Origin: VAZQ01 sp045811525
GTDB lineage: Bacteria > Pseudomonadota > Alphaproteobacteria > Rhizobiales > Xanthobacteraceae
DNA: 64,000 bases
NCBI GenBank assembly: GCA_045811525.1
Contig: JBJMTV010000016.1
Span: forward strand, 283,844-347,843
Reading direction: 5' to 3'
This document shows, piece after piece, positions 42,352-51,743 of this stretch. How positions within the stretch are numbered: position 1 is the stretch's first letter; each line of letters opens with the position of its first letter. The translations under genes were made by a program, and so were the position numbers. The notes below the pieces were generated by a model. That model was given only the letters and a program-made list of their open reading frames with translations. It was not told the origin of the DNA and did no database searches.

Positions 42352-44307
42352 TCATTGCAGCGGCTGGATCGGGCGCTGGCGGTAAATCGCCACCCACTCC
42401 GCATTCTCCCGCATCGCTTCCATGCCAAGCTCGTAATAGAGCGCATGCGCCAGCGCGGCACTCTGCTGGTCGACAATTTTCGGCAGCAGGTCGAAGGCAC
42501 GTTCGAACAACACCCGCATCCGGTCGTATTGGCGTGCCTGGGCCTTGAGAGCGAGGCGCTCGGAGTAGCCGGTCCATGCCGCCGCAACGCCTGGCAAGAG
42601 GCCGATCAGAATGAGGATGACATGCTGCAAATCGAACCCGCCCGAGTGGTAGTTCGGCATGAAGAGCATGAGGTAGACAAGCAAAGGCGCGAGCACGAAG
42701 GGAGAGAGCACCAGCAGAGCTGTCGAATGCGCCTCGATGGTTTCGGCAAGGCCGTTGTGGCGCAGCCCCTGGCGTTTGAAATAGGCATACTGCCCATATA
42801 CCCAGTACTTGCAGGCGATCTCATGCCCCATGGGATCAAGCGGGCGCGGCGCAGCGCCCTCGACCTTGTCCAATCGCTCCAGCGTCCGCAGGCAAATCTT
42901 GACCCAGGCGAGCTCACTCGGCTGTTTTATCGGGTAGGCGTCAGCCATGGCGCCGACGGGGTTGATGTCGACAGTGGGATCGTGCGGCTTGCCGCTCTTG
43001 GCATCGAAATAGCGCGCGCCGATGCCGAGGAGCTTCCAATAGACTGCGACGCGGAGTGCTTCCGCCAAGGCACGGTAGTCGAGGTAACGCTCCTGGTGCC
43101 GACCGCGCACGGCACGAATGAACAGAGCGAACATCACCAGGAATGCCAGCGAATAAGCGCTGAGAAGCCAGGGCGCGAGGATGCCGGCATGGCTGAACAA
43201 TGCAAAGCAGCAGAACGCGGCGAACCCCAGCTTGAACAGCATTGTCCAATCCCATTTGAACTGGGATTGGCGTTGCTGCGCGAGCGTGTCGGCGATTGCG
43301 TAGAGCCGGCACCAGAGCGGGGCCGAGCGTGACGCATGCTCTCTGGCTTGGCCATCCACAGAAGCCCCACCCTGCGCATCCGTGAACAGATAATCGATGC
43401 TGCGGGCTATGCGGACGGCGGCGTCTGACTCATTTGCGAGCCTCGCGGTCTCGCTGTTGAACTGGCGCGTCAGCTCGATCAAGGCTGCGAAATGCTCCCA
43501 GGTCTCGAGCTCGCGCCGCTCAGCAGGAGGCAGTCGCGAGCGCTCATCAGCGACGTCGTGGTGCAAGAAATGCGCGATGAACTCGCTGAAGCGGCGCCAG
43601 GCACGGGCGGCAATGCCGCCGCGATAATGCTGCACGAAGTCGCGGCCCCAGGGCCGGACCGCGACCTCCTTCATTGTACTGGTGCTCTTTGTGCGCGGGG
43701 TGATGATCTCGATTACGGGACCGATTTCCGAGGCATCGAGCGAAACGCGCGCGGACCCGCTGATCGCGAGGGGAACGCCGCTGCGTTTGAAGGTGACCAC
43801 TTCGGCAGATCCGCCGGCCGCCATTCCCGCGTCGTCCCCGTCCCACAGGGCTAGAAGCACGTGGCAATGCTGGGTGATGAAGATGCCTACCGCGCGGTAT
43901 TGCTCGGCGCGGAGCTTGTGGTCGGCGGCGATCTCCGCGAGCGAGCGGCCGTGCAACGGCATCACAGGGGCGGCAATGGCGCGCGCGAGCAACTCTTCAA
44001 ACTCCGCCAGGTTGCCGGGGCTCAATCCCGGCTCGAAGTCGCGCCGGTACTCCTCGAGCGGCATTGGTAATGGTGCGATCAGTTGTGCCCCCTGTTCCAG
44101 CGCAACTCGCGCGACCAGCCGGTCCGCTCCTTCGGCGAGCGCCGACATCAGCACCAGCGGCGTTTCGTCGTCCTGAAGGTAATCCCGCCTTAACGCAGCG
44201 AGGATCTGGGCAACCTCTCGCTCCAGTCGCTCGATGTCCTGCGCACGGAGATCGCGGTGCCCGGTGACCCCGACGACCAGCGGCAGGCGATCAAGCAGCG
44301 GCTCCAT
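42352..44307 (-). CDS. SLOG-like nucleotide-binding domain fused to four TM helices (SLATT-like)
   Basis: Predicted 651 aa, ATG 44307 after GGAGGG. Residues ~8-180 look like a SLOG/YspA-type Rossmann domain: 'LPLVVGVTGHRDL' (glycine-His turn), 'LVLMSALAEGADRLVARVAL', 'LIAPLPMPLEEYRRDF' and 'VGIFITQHCHVLLALWDG'. A helical linker follows. TM pairs lie at ~355-399 and ~528-579, with the conserved-looking 'YLDYRALAEALRVAVYW' (~408-424) after the first pair, like SLATT domains, and a helical tail. SLOG and SLATT domains are predicted parts of nucleotide-dependent bacterial conflict systems. The function here is inference. Confidence 0.68.
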   Translation of the reverse strand: MEPLLDRLPLVVGVTGHRDLRAQDIERLEREVAQILAALRRDYLQDDETPLVLMSALAEGADRLVARVALEQGAQLIAPLPMPLEEYRRDFEPGLSPGNLAEFEELLARAIAAPVMPLHGRSLAEIAADHKLRAEQYRAVGIFITQHCHVLLALWDGDDAGMAAGGSAEVVTFKRSGVPLAISGSARVSLDASEIGPVIEIITPRTKSTSTMKEVAVRPWGRDFVQHYRGGIAARAWRRFSEFIAHFLHHDVADERSRLPPAERRELETWEHFAALIELTRQFNSETARLANESDAAVRIARSIDYLFTDAQGGASVDGQAREHASRSAPLWCRLYAIADTLAQQRQSQFKWDWTMLFKLGFAAFCCFALFSHAGILAPWLLSAYSLAFLVMFALFIRAVRGRHQERYLDYRALAEALRVAVYWKLLGIGARYFDAKSGKPHDPTVDINPVGAMADAYPIKQPSELAWVKICLRTLERLDKVEGAAPRPLDPMGHEIACKYWVYGQYAYFKRQGLRHNGLAETIEAHSTALLVLSPFVLAPLLVYLMLFMPNYHSGGFDLQHVILILIGLLPGVAAAWTGYSERLALKAQARQYDRMRVLFERAFDLLPKIVDQQSAALAHALYYELGMEAMRENAEWVAIYRQRPIQPLQ

Positions 44308-44452
44308 GGTCCCTCCGCACCAAGGGGCGCCCTAGGCTCCCCGTGACAACCCGTCAATCATCACATTCTGCAGGCACGCACGTCACCAAGGTGCTCAAGC
44401 GTGGTGCAGGGCCGCGGGCGAAGGGGAGCGCCGCATTCATCCTCCGGGTGGG

Positions 44453-45697
44453 TCAGGGCGCGACGCGGACCGTCGGTGTGATCGACAGATCGAGCGTGCT
44501 GGTGTTGAGCGCAACGAGTTGTGTGAGCAGACTGAGAATGCGCTTGGTGTTCTCGGCGCCGCGCACGGGAATGCAGTAGAACTCGCCGCCGCCGACGGCC
44601 ACATCGATGTAGCAGCCCTCGCTGCTGTCACGCCGCACGCTGAGTATGCGACGGTCCTCGAGCTGATCGACACTGCCGCGCAGATCCAGCTCGTCCTGCA
44701 GATTGAGTTGCAAGATGCGACCCAGGAATTGATAAATGCCGAACGTCGAGCGTGTCACGATCTCGTATTTGATGGTGCCGAAGCGCGTGCCGACCAGGTT
44801 GAAGACAAGCGTGTCGGACGCCAAGCTCGTTTGCCACGGGTCCACCTTGCAGCGTGGCCGGTGCCCTTCAAGGGGCGCGAGCAAATAGCTGAATATGATC
44901 GGATCGTACTCGCGCTTGGCGCGCGCCGCCAGCAGCGGATCAAAGCAAAGGCGCGCGACGGTGCGCGTGACGCCGCCAGCTCCGGCGTCGCCCTTGCCTT
45001 TCTTGCCCCCGCCGCCAGCTCCGCTTCCTTCCAGCTTGGTTTCGACCGTCAAGCCGGTTGCCACCGCCACGTCCACCATATGACGGAAGCAGCGCTCCTG
45101 ACCAAGGACGGTGACACACGCTCGCCGCTGATCGGGATCATTGAGGAACTCGACTTGCGGGCCAACGCCGCTCTGCCGTACCGACTCGGTAAACAGCCAG
45201 AACAGCAGCTCGCGGGAATATCCCTGCCGGATGAAATAGTTCAGGATCGGCAGATCCACGGGGCGCAGCAAACCCTGGTAGAAGTCCTTGGTCTCGAGCA
45301 GGCTGATGTCGAAACTGTTTGTCGCCGTCGTCGAGCCGCCGAGGTTATCCTTGTTGAAGATCACATCGCGCGCCGGTGACGGAAGCAGCGAATATGCGGG
45401 TGAAGCAGACCCGGGAGCGCCGGGCGGCTTCGTGTAAGGTCCCACAAGAAAATTTGGCAGCGCCGCATTTCCGCTGACGGAAGTGAGGCCTGTGACACGC
45501 GAAAAGGCGACGAAGTTGAGCGGCGCGCTGTGGCTCGCTCGGACGATGTTCAGAAGAATAGACTCGTTGCGCGCTTTGGCGGTGGTGCGGTTGATGTCGT
45601 CGTAGCGGGGGTCCATCGCATTATCGACGGCCGAGCACGCGGCCAATGCCCCAAGAAAGAGAGCGCCGCACAGCAGCGCCGACGCACGACCGATCAT
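44453..45697 (-). CDS. Large uncharacterised lipoprotein upstream of the SLOG/TM gene
   Basis: Predicted 414 aa from ATG 45697. The signal ends in a lipobox ('LLCGALFLGALAAC', cleavage before Cys). The mature part begins with 'DPRYDDINRTTAKARNESIL' and 'NIVRASHSAPLNFVAFSRVT', and has a central Gly/Lys-rich low-complexity stretch ('GSGAGGGGKKGKGDAGAGG') and a C-terminal 'RRILSVRRDSSEGCYID'. No enzyme motif is recognised. It lies 145 bases upstream of the SLOG/TM gene in the same direction with no obvious terminator, so the two may be co-transcribed. Confidence 0.75.
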   Translation of the reverse strand: MIGRASALLCGALFLGALAACSAVDNAMDPRYDDINRTTAKARNESILLNIVRASHSAPLNFVAFSRVTGLTSVSGNAALPNFLVGPYTKPPGAPGSASPAYSLLPSPARDVIFNKDNLGGSTTATNSFDISLLETKDFYQGLLRPVDLPILNYFIRQGYSRELLFWLFTESVRQSGVGPQVEFLNDPDQRRACVTVLGQERCFRHMVDVAVATGLTVETKLEGSGAGGGGKKGKGDAGAGGVTRTVARLCFDPLLAARAKREYDPIIFSYLLAPLEGHRPRCKVDPWQTSLASDTLVFNLVGTRFGTIKYEIVTRSTFGIYQFLGRILQLNLQDELDLRGSVDQLEDRRILSVRRDSSEGCYIDVAVGGGEFYCIPVRGAENTKRILSLLTQLVALNTSTLDLSITPTVRVAP

Positions 45698-45881
45698 GCA
45701 AGCGACCCCCGCCAGCCCACAGCTTTCGCCGGTATTATTTTGGGGCACTTTGCGCATGCCAAAATTCGGGCGTCAAGCGCGACCGAGCGGGGCACTAATT
45801 TGCTCAGGAGCGTCTGCAAATTGCCGCAGTTCCTGAGCCCGCCGTGCTGCGCTACCCTCACGGTCTGGCGGGGACAGCACA

Positions 45882-48050
45882 TTGAACCTTGATACCTCCA
45901 AGAAGATGGTCGCCGCGCTCACCGCGCCGCGCAACGTTATCATCGTCGGCGCGAGCGACCGGCCCGGCAGCTGGGCCGCACGCGTCTGGCAAAACCTCAA
46001 CCGCTACGGGTTCCCCGGACCGATCTACCTGGTCAATCCTCGGCGCACGCAAGCTTGGGGCCGCTCATGCTACGCCAGCTTTGCGGCGCTGCCGGAGCCG
46101 CCGGATCACATGGTGGTCCTGGTCCCGGCGCCGAGCGTCATCGAAGCTCTCCGAGATGGTGCCGCCGCCGGTGCGCGCAGCGCGACGGTTTTCTCGGCGG
46201 GATTCGGCGAAGGTTTCGATGCACAAGGCGCGGCCCTCGGGCGCGAGCTCGCTGGCGTCATTGCGCAGAGTGGGCTTGCCGTGTCGGGCCCGAACTGCAT
46301 GGGCAATGTCTGCGCGAGAGCGCGCTTGGTGACACTGACCGAGGAGCGTCCGCTCGCTGTCGAGCCGGGACCGGTCGCCCTCGTGGGCCAGAGCGGGGGA
46401 ATGATGATCTTCACCAATCAGGCGCTGCAGGAACGCGGCATGCCGCCAAGCTACTTGATCACCAGCGGCAACGAGGCCGGCTTGTCGCTCGCCGATTACA
46501 TCGCCTTTTTCGCCGATCAAGACGAGATAAAGGTCATCATGATCTACATCGAGGCGATCGCCGACCTCGACAAGTTCAAAGCGGCCTGCCGCATGGCGCG
46601 CGGCTGCGGAAAATCGATTGTTGCGATCAAGCTCGGCCATTCCGTGGGCGGGCGCCAGGCCGCCTTGGCCCACACCGGCTCGCTCGCGGGACGCATCGAA
46701 GCATTCGATGCGGTAGCCGGCGAGCTCGGAGTGATCCGCGCCGAAACGCTCGACGACGCGGTGGAGATCACGGAGCTGCTGGTCCACACCGGAGCAGCGC
46801 CAGGGCGGCGGCTCGGGGCCGTGACGCTCTCAGGCGCCTATCGCGGGCTGTTGCTGGATGCAGCGGAACGTAACGCACTCGCGTTTCCCTCGCTCGCGCC
46901 GAGCACGACAGAGCGATTGCAGAAGGCACTCACGGTCGGCTCTCTCGTCGGCAACCCGGTTGATGGCGGGTTTGCGGTTCTGAGCAGCCCGGAAAACTTC
47001 ATGACCTCGATCGACGCCCTGCAACGTGATCCGAACGTCGACCTGCTTCTCGTCCAGGAGGCACTCCCGCGTGCCGCCGGGTCGGATCGCGCCGAGCGTT
47101 ACATTGAGCTGGTCAACAATTACGCCGGAAGCACATCGACGAAGCCGATCGCCTTCATCACGCCTATCAGCCAAGGACAGACTGATTACAGCCGGGCCGT
47201 ACGCGCCCGGGTGCCGCGCGTTTCCTTCCTGCAGGAAGCGGACAAGGCACTGCGCGCCATCGCCAGTGTCGCCCGTCGCGGTGAGCGTGAGCGGCTGGCG
47301 CAGGCCAAAGCGAGCAGCGAGCCCCGCACGCCTGAGCAGGAGGCGACGCTGGCTCGGGTGCGAGCTCAAGCGAGCGGGCAACTTCTTTCCCTGGATGAGG
47401 TGCGCTCGAAGGAAGTGTTACGCGCTTACGGCATTGCCACTCCGACGGAGGCGCTGGTCACGTCGCTGGAAGCTGCCCTCGATGCCGCGGCGAACATCGG
47501 CTACCCGGTCGTGCTGAAAGCCGTCGCGCCCAAGCTTACACACAAATCCGAGCACGCAGCCGTGGCGCTCGGCCTCGGCTGCGCCGAGCAACTCGAGCAT
47601 GCCTATGTGCTCATGCAACGGCAACTCGCGGCGCATGAGCTCACCGGAATGCTGGTGGCCCAGCAGATTAGCGGCGGGACCGAGCTGGTGCTCGGTTTGC
47701 ATCGCGACCTCGAAATGGGGCTCGTCGTCATGGCTGGCGCCGGCGGTGTTCTGCTCGAGCTGGTAGAGGATGTGGGCTTTTGCGCGCCGCCGGTGAGCGC
47801 CGAGAAGGCACGTGAGCTCATCGCTTCGCTGCGCATTGCCAAGCTGCTGAGCGGATTCCGCGGTGCGCCGGCTTGTGATGTCGAAGCTGTGGTTGATGCA
47901 CTCGTCGCCTTGGGACGGCTTGGCAGCGACCTCGATGGGATCGTCGAGTCCATCGACATCAATCCGTTCGTTGCGCTGCCGCGGGGCGGTATGGCGCTCG
48001 ATGCATTGATCGTGTTGAAATCGGCGGGTCAGGGCGCCGGATTAGCTTAG
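45882..48050 (+). CDS. ADP-forming acyl-CoA synthetase (fused alpha-beta, Acd type)
   Basis: Predicted 722 aa. The domain order is CoA-binding ('VIIVGASDRPGSWAARVW'), succinyl-CoA ligase-like with the phospho-His candidate in 'GGRQAALAHTGSLAGR', then ATP-grasp ('LLSLDEVRSKEVLRAYGIAT', 'GYPVVLKAVAPKLTHKSE', 'IDINPFVALPRG'). It converts a carboxylic acid, ATP and CoA to acyl-CoA, ADP and phosphate, or the reverse. TTG 45882 has GGGGAC upstream; ATG 45906 is an alternative. The acid is not known, but nearby catabolic genes suggest an organic acid. Confidence 0.87.
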   Translation: MNLDTSKKMVAALTAPRNVIIVGASDRPGSWAARVWQNLNRYGFPGPIYLVNPRRTQAWGRSCYASFAALPEPPDHMVVLVPAPSVIEALRDGAAAGARSATVFSAGFGEGFDAQGAALGRELAGVIAQSGLAVSGPNCMGNVCARARLVTLTEERPLAVEPGPVALVGQSGGMMIFTNQALQERGMPPSYLITSGNEAGLSLADYIAFFADQDEIKVIMIYIEAIADLDKFKAACRMARGCGKSIVAIKLGHSVGGRQAALAHTGSLAGRIEAFDAVAGELGVIRAETLDDAVEITELLVHTGAAPGRRLGAVTLSGAYRGLLLDAAERNALAFPSLAPSTTERLQKALTVGSLVGNPVDGGFAVLSSPENFMTSIDALQRDPNVDLLLVQEALPRAAGSDRAERYIELVNNYAGSTSTKPIAFITPISQGQTDYSRAVRARVPRVSFLQEADKALRAIASVARRGERERLAQAKASSEPRTPEQEATLARVRAQASGQLLSLDEVRSKEVLRAYGIATPTEALVTSLEAALDAAANIGYPVVLKAVAPKLTHKSEHAAVALGLGCAEQLEHAYVLMQRQLAAHELTGMLVAQQISGGTELVLGLHRDLEMGLVVMAGAGGVLLELVEDVGFCAPPVSAEKARELIASLRIAKLLSGFRGAPACDVEAVVDALVALGRLGSDLDGIVESIDINPFVALPRGGMALDALIVLKSAGQGAGLA

Positions 48051-48103
48051 ATGGGGTCGCAGGGAATGGGCCGCTTGCATCAGAGACGCCGCAGGGGTGC
48101 TCC

Positions 48104-48760
48104 ATGACCGCCGTGCTCCGACTCTACGAAGACGTTCTGTCGAACGGGGCCGAGGCGAGATTGCCGCCTCTTTCGCGCATGATCTTCGTCCTGCACGGGA
48201 TGCTCGCGCTCGACGATCGCACGTATAGTGATGGTGAGGCTTGGCATGGCGGCGGCGCGGCGGCGATGAAGGCCGGAACGGCAGGCGTGAGCTGCTGGCG
48301 CTATGAGCTCAGCCCCGACGCATCGAGCGAGGGAACGGCAAGCGGACCCGGCGTGCGCTCGACGCTCAAGCTTTCGGCGAAGCTTGATACCCTGCCCGCA
48401 GGTGAGCTTCTCCTGCGCGGGGACAGCGTCGGGTTTCCTCCCGCCGGTTGTGCGTTTCAGCATCGTCACGCCGGCCCGGGCATTCGCTGCCTGCTCGAGG
48501 GCGGCATCCGCATCGACACGCACGGACGCTCCACCTCCCACGGTCCGGGTGGAGCCTGGTTCGAAACGGGACCCGACGTGGTGTTCGCGCAGGCCGCAGC
48601 CGACCGCCCCAGCCGCTTCATCCGGGTCATGATCCTGCCGCGCGCGCTGATCGGTAAAAGCTCCTTCCAATATGTCAACGAGGCGGACAAGGAGAAGCCG
48701 CGCGTGCAACAGTACAAGATATTGGCGGATTTTCCGATCGAGCGGCCCGCCGGCACGTAA
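48104..48760 (+). CDS. Cupin-fold protein
   Basis: Predicted 218 aa. 'GVSCWRYELSPDA', 'VGFPPAGCAFQHRHAGPGIR' with 'CLLEGGIRIDTHG' and 'GGAWFETGPDVVFAQ' give the conserved cupin strands, with 'HRH' in the first metal-ligand position of a cupin. A single metal site or an enzyme role is possible but unproven. It shares a junction with the next gene (TAATG, the ATG beginning on the last base of its stop). Confidence 0.7.
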   Translation: MTAVLRLYEDVLSNGAEARLPPLSRMIFVLHGMLALDDRTYSDGEAWHGGGAAAMKAGTAGVSCWRYELSPDASSEGTASGPGVRSTLKLSAKLDTLPAGELLLRGDSVGFPPAGCAFQHRHAGPGIRCLLEGGIRIDTHGRSTSHGPGGAWFETGPDVVFAQAAADRPSRFIRVMILPRALIGKSSFQYVNEADKEKPRVQQYKILADFPIERPAGT

Positions 48761-49269
48761 TGGGCAGTTCCAGCGGGGTCAGAGGGATGAGGGCAATGGT
48801 AAGGATGCAAAGCGCGGGTTTGTTCAGCACATACACCGCGACCATACTAGCCGCATCGATATGGCTGGCGCCGCTTTGCCCCGCCACCGCTCAGCAAGCC
48901 ACGGTGAAGGAGCTGTTCGAGAAGCATGACCTCATCGGCTACTTTGCCGCAGACTGCAGCAAGCCAGTGAGCGAGCAGAACCAGTTCATTGTTCACCGCA
49001 CGAATGGCGATTACGTACAGCGCGACGTGATGATCGGATCGAGCACCAGCGCCGAGACCTCTATGATCGACAACGCCGCCGAAGCCCGCCTGGGCGAGCT
49101 ACGGATCAGCATGGCGAACGAACGCGAGCGGCTCAATTCCGTCATGCGGGTGGAGCGTGGGCGCTGGATGCTTGTCGAATCGGCACGCGAAAATGGCGAG
49201 AAGCTCGTCGAGGCGGGCCGCACAAACGCGACGCGGGCCCAGGTTTTATGGCACAAGAAGTGCGGGTGA
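48760..49269 (+). CDS. Secreted hypothetical protein
   Basis: Up to 169 aa. After several possible Met starts (48760, 48787, 48796) a signal peptide is read ('LFSTYTATILAASIWLAPL', Ala-x-Ala-like site near 'ATAQQ'). The mature part 'LFEKHDLIGYFAADCSKPVS' with a single later Cys ('HKKCG') could form a disulfide. No family is recognised. The overlap with the cupin stop suggests a two-gene unit. Confidence 0.6.
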   Translation: MGSSSGVRGMRAMVRMQSAGLFSTYTATILAASIWLAPLCPATAQQATVKELFEKHDLIGYFAADCSKPVSEQNQFIVHRTNGDYVQRDVMIGSSTSAETSMIDNAAEARLGELRISMANERERLNSVMRVERGRWMLVESARENGEKLVEAGRTNATRAQVLWHKKCG

Positions 49270-49512
49270 TTCGAGAACGCGGCCAGCCCAATGCGGACGG
49301 GGCTGGGTGTTCCGTTTGTCGCGCCGCGGCCGGCAAGAGCGGCCCTTGCAGGACACACAGCACTCGCATGAAGGCTCAGGTCACCTTTGGCCGGCGGTAC
49401 TGACATAGCCCCAGGCCGAACTGCATGCCCGGATTGCTGCGAGCCTACTTCCTTTCAGGTGCGTGCTTTCGTAACCTCGCGGCCAAGAATAAGCAGAATG
49501 GGGAGGAGACCG

Positions 49513-49869
49513 ATGCCACGGGGTGCTTGGGTCGCGCTCACGTTCCTCGCGCTGAGTATGACGCCGGCGCGGGCGCAGCCCACTGTGGTGCCGGCGCTCG
49601 GCGAGAAGGAGCAGCTCGGCATGCGGCTGTTCAACCAGTCCTGCCGGGTCTGTCACACCAAGCCGCAGATCACCAGCCCGCTCTACGGGCCCGAGCTGTC
49701 GCAGAGCTCCGGCGGCGGCCAAGAGACCGTCCTGCGCGACGTGATCAGCAACGGCACACCGCGCATGCCAGGCTTCAAATATCAGTTCCAGCCGGCCGAG
49801 ATCGACGCCATCGTCGCCTACATCAAGACTATTCCGACCCCTCAAGCGGCGGCGCCGCCGACACGTTAG
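49513..49869 (+). CDS. Small periplasmic c-type cytochrome
   Basis: Predicted 118 aa. ATG 49513 follows GGAGGAG at ideal spacing and begins a signal peptide ('MPRGAWVALTFLALSM', cleavage after 'ARA'). One heme site is present, 'CRVCHT', with a likely axial Met in 'GTPRMPGFKY'. The helix 'IDAIVAYIKTI' closes the fold. It is 25 bases upstream of another heme protein gene and likely hands electrons to or from it. Confidence 0.9.
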   Translation: MPRGAWVALTFLALSMTPARAQPTVVPALGEKEQLGMRLFNQSCRVCHTKPQITSPLYGPELSQSSGGGQETVLRDVISNGTPRMPGFKYQFQPAEIDAIVAYIKTIPTPQAAAPPTR

Positions 49870-49894
49870 CCCCAACAGATCGGGAGATCACGCC

Positions 49895-51733
49895 ATGACC
49901 TCTTTTCGCAAAATAGTCCTGGCAGCCATCGCGGCAGGTTGCGCCTGGGCCAGTGCCGGCAACGCCGCCGATGCCATTCTCAGCGGCAGCGTGACATCTG
50001 CCGCCGGCGAGAAGCTCGGCGGGATCACCGTCTCGGCAAAGCCGATCGGCGGCACGATCACCACCAGCGTATTCACCGACGACGCCGGCGACTACTACTT
50101 CCCACCGCTTCCCAGCGGCAAGTACCGGGTGTGGGCGCAGGGCGTCAGCTTTGCCACTGCCAAGGCGGAGGTCGACCTCGCTGCCTCGCACAAGCAAGCA
50201 TTCGCACTCGCACCGATGAAGGATTTCGCGAGGCAGTTACCGGGCTACGCCATGCTCAACGCGCTGCCTGAGGAGAACGACCAGGACAAGCGCATGAAGC
50301 GGCTGGTGCGCAACATCTGCACGGGTTGCCACACGCCGAGCTACGTGCTGCAGCACAAGTTTGATGAGGCTGGCTGGACGGCCATCATCGACCTGATGAA
50401 GAACGCGAATGTGTACGGCACTTATGTAGGCGCGAGCCGTCCGCCGTCGGGCATTCTCGAATATCATCAAAAGGAGCTGGCGGCTTACCTGGCGCGTGCC
50501 CGCGGCCCGGGCGAGAGCGCGATGAAGTTCAAGCTGGAGCCGCGCCCGTCCGGAGAGGCAGCGCGCGCGGTGTTCAAGGAGTACGACGTTCCGCTCGATC
50601 CCGATGTGGGCTTGCCCGCCAATTTCATCCAGAACGACGGCAGCGACTGGTCACTGGGCACGCCATCCGTGATGATCCCGGGCTGGGGAGTGCATGACGC
50701 TTGGCTCGATCTGTCGGGCCAGCTCTGGTTCACCTCGAACATTCCCAACAAGCGCGTCACCATTGGCAAGATTGACACATCGAGCGGCGAGGTGAAGCTG
50801 TTGAAGGTGCCGGCGGCGAACGGCCTCGCGGCGCAGACGCACGGCATGGTGCGCGATCCAAGCGGCATGATCTGGTTCAATGCCAACAACGGTCGCGGCG
50901 GTCTTGGCCGAGTGGATCCGAAGACCGAGCGCATTGACGTCTACATGCCGCCGCAAGGCATGTCGCCCACCGGTGGTGCGACCACCGTGGACTACGACGG
51001 CAAAGGTCGAATCTGGTCGTCCTCGCCCGACGGCGCGTTGCGCTTCGATCCCACGACGGAAAAATTCACCGAGTTCAAGTCAATGACCTACAAGACGCCG
51101 AACGGCACCGGCCTCACCTACGGCCTGGCGGCGGATCGGGATGGCAACGGCTGGTGGGCCGAGATGATGCTCGACACTATCGGCAAGGGCGACGCGGCCA
51201 CCGACAAGGCGCAGGAAGTGCGGCTCGCACCGGTTAAGGACGAGATGGAGCGTGTCACACCGGAAGCGCGCAAGTTCTACGAGAGCTACAATCAGCCGGA
51301 TTTCAACAATCCGCTGCCGTGGGCGCAGGGGCCGCGCCGCATGGGCACGGACAAGAACGATGATGTGCTCTGGGTGGGTAATTCCTGGGGCGCCAATCTT
51401 GCGCGCATCAACACCCGCACGCATGAGACAAGCTATGTCCCGCTGCCTGCCGGTCAGCAGCCCTACCATGTGGCCGTAGACAACAGTCACAATGCCTGGA
51501 CCAATCTGTGGGGTGCTGATCGGGTCGCGCGCTACAACCCGAAGACACAGACGTGGACCGCATTCGACCTGCCGACGCGCGGTGCGGAGCCACGCTATGT
51601 CTCGTTGCTCGAGCGTGAGGGTGCACCGACGCAGGTCGTGCTACCCTATTTTCGCGCGCGCAAGGTCGCCGTCATGACCCTGCGCAGCGAGAGCGATCTG
51701 CAGGCCCTCAAGGCGCAGGCCGGACAGCAGTAG
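49895..51733 (+). CDS. Secreted multidomain protein: carboxypeptidase-regulatory-like domain, c-type heme and Vgb-like beta-propeller
   Basis: Predicted 612 aa with a signal peptide ('IVLAAIAAGCAWASAGNAA'). Residues ~28-105 form a carboxypeptidase-regulatory-like Ig fold ('GDYYFPPLPSGKYRVW'). A single c-type heme site 'CTGCH' sits at 142-146. From ~240 onward repeats of the virginiamycin-lyase type appear ('WLDLSGQLWFTSNIP', 'RDPSGMIWFNANNGRGGLGR', 'VDNSHNAWTNLWGADRVARY'). Similar proteins accompany quinoprotein or cytochrome systems in Alphaproteobacteria; the substrate is unknown. It probably forms an operon with the preceding cytochrome. Confidence 0.85.
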   Translation: MTSFRKIVLAAIAAGCAWASAGNAADAILSGSVTSAAGEKLGGITVSAKPIGGTITTSVFTDDAGDYYFPPLPSGKYRVWAQGVSFATAKAEVDLAASHKQAFALAPMKDFARQLPGYAMLNALPEENDQDKRMKRLVRNICTGCHTPSYVLQHKFDEAGWTAIIDLMKNANVYGTYVGASRPPSGILEYHQKELAAYLARARGPGESAMKFKLEPRPSGEAARAVFKEYDVPLDPDVGLPANFIQNDGSDWSLGTPSVMIPGWGVHDAWLDLSGQLWFTSNIPNKRVTIGKIDTSSGEVKLLKVPAANGLAAQTHGMVRDPSGMIWFNANNGRGGLGRVDPKTERIDVYMPPQGMSPTGGATTVDYDGKGRIWSSSPDGALRFDPTTEKFTEFKSMTYKTPNGTGLTYGLAADRDGNGWWAEMMLDTIGKGDAATDKAQEVRLAPVKDEMERVTPEARKFYESYNQPDFNNPLPWAQGPRRMGTDKNDDVLWVGNSWGANLARINTRTHETSYVPLPAGQQPYHVAVDNSHNAWTNLWGADRVARYNPKTQTWTAFDLPTRGAEPRYVSLLEREGAPTQVVLPYFRARKVAVMTLRSESDLQALKAQAGQQ

Positions 51734-51743
51734 ACGGAGCGGA

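Noticed and set aside
40992..45697. A canonical CBASS operon around the patatin
   Set aside because: No CD-NTase, E1/E2/JAB or HORMA/TRIP13 gene is nearby and the genes are convergent, so only a looser conflict-module hypothesis is kept.
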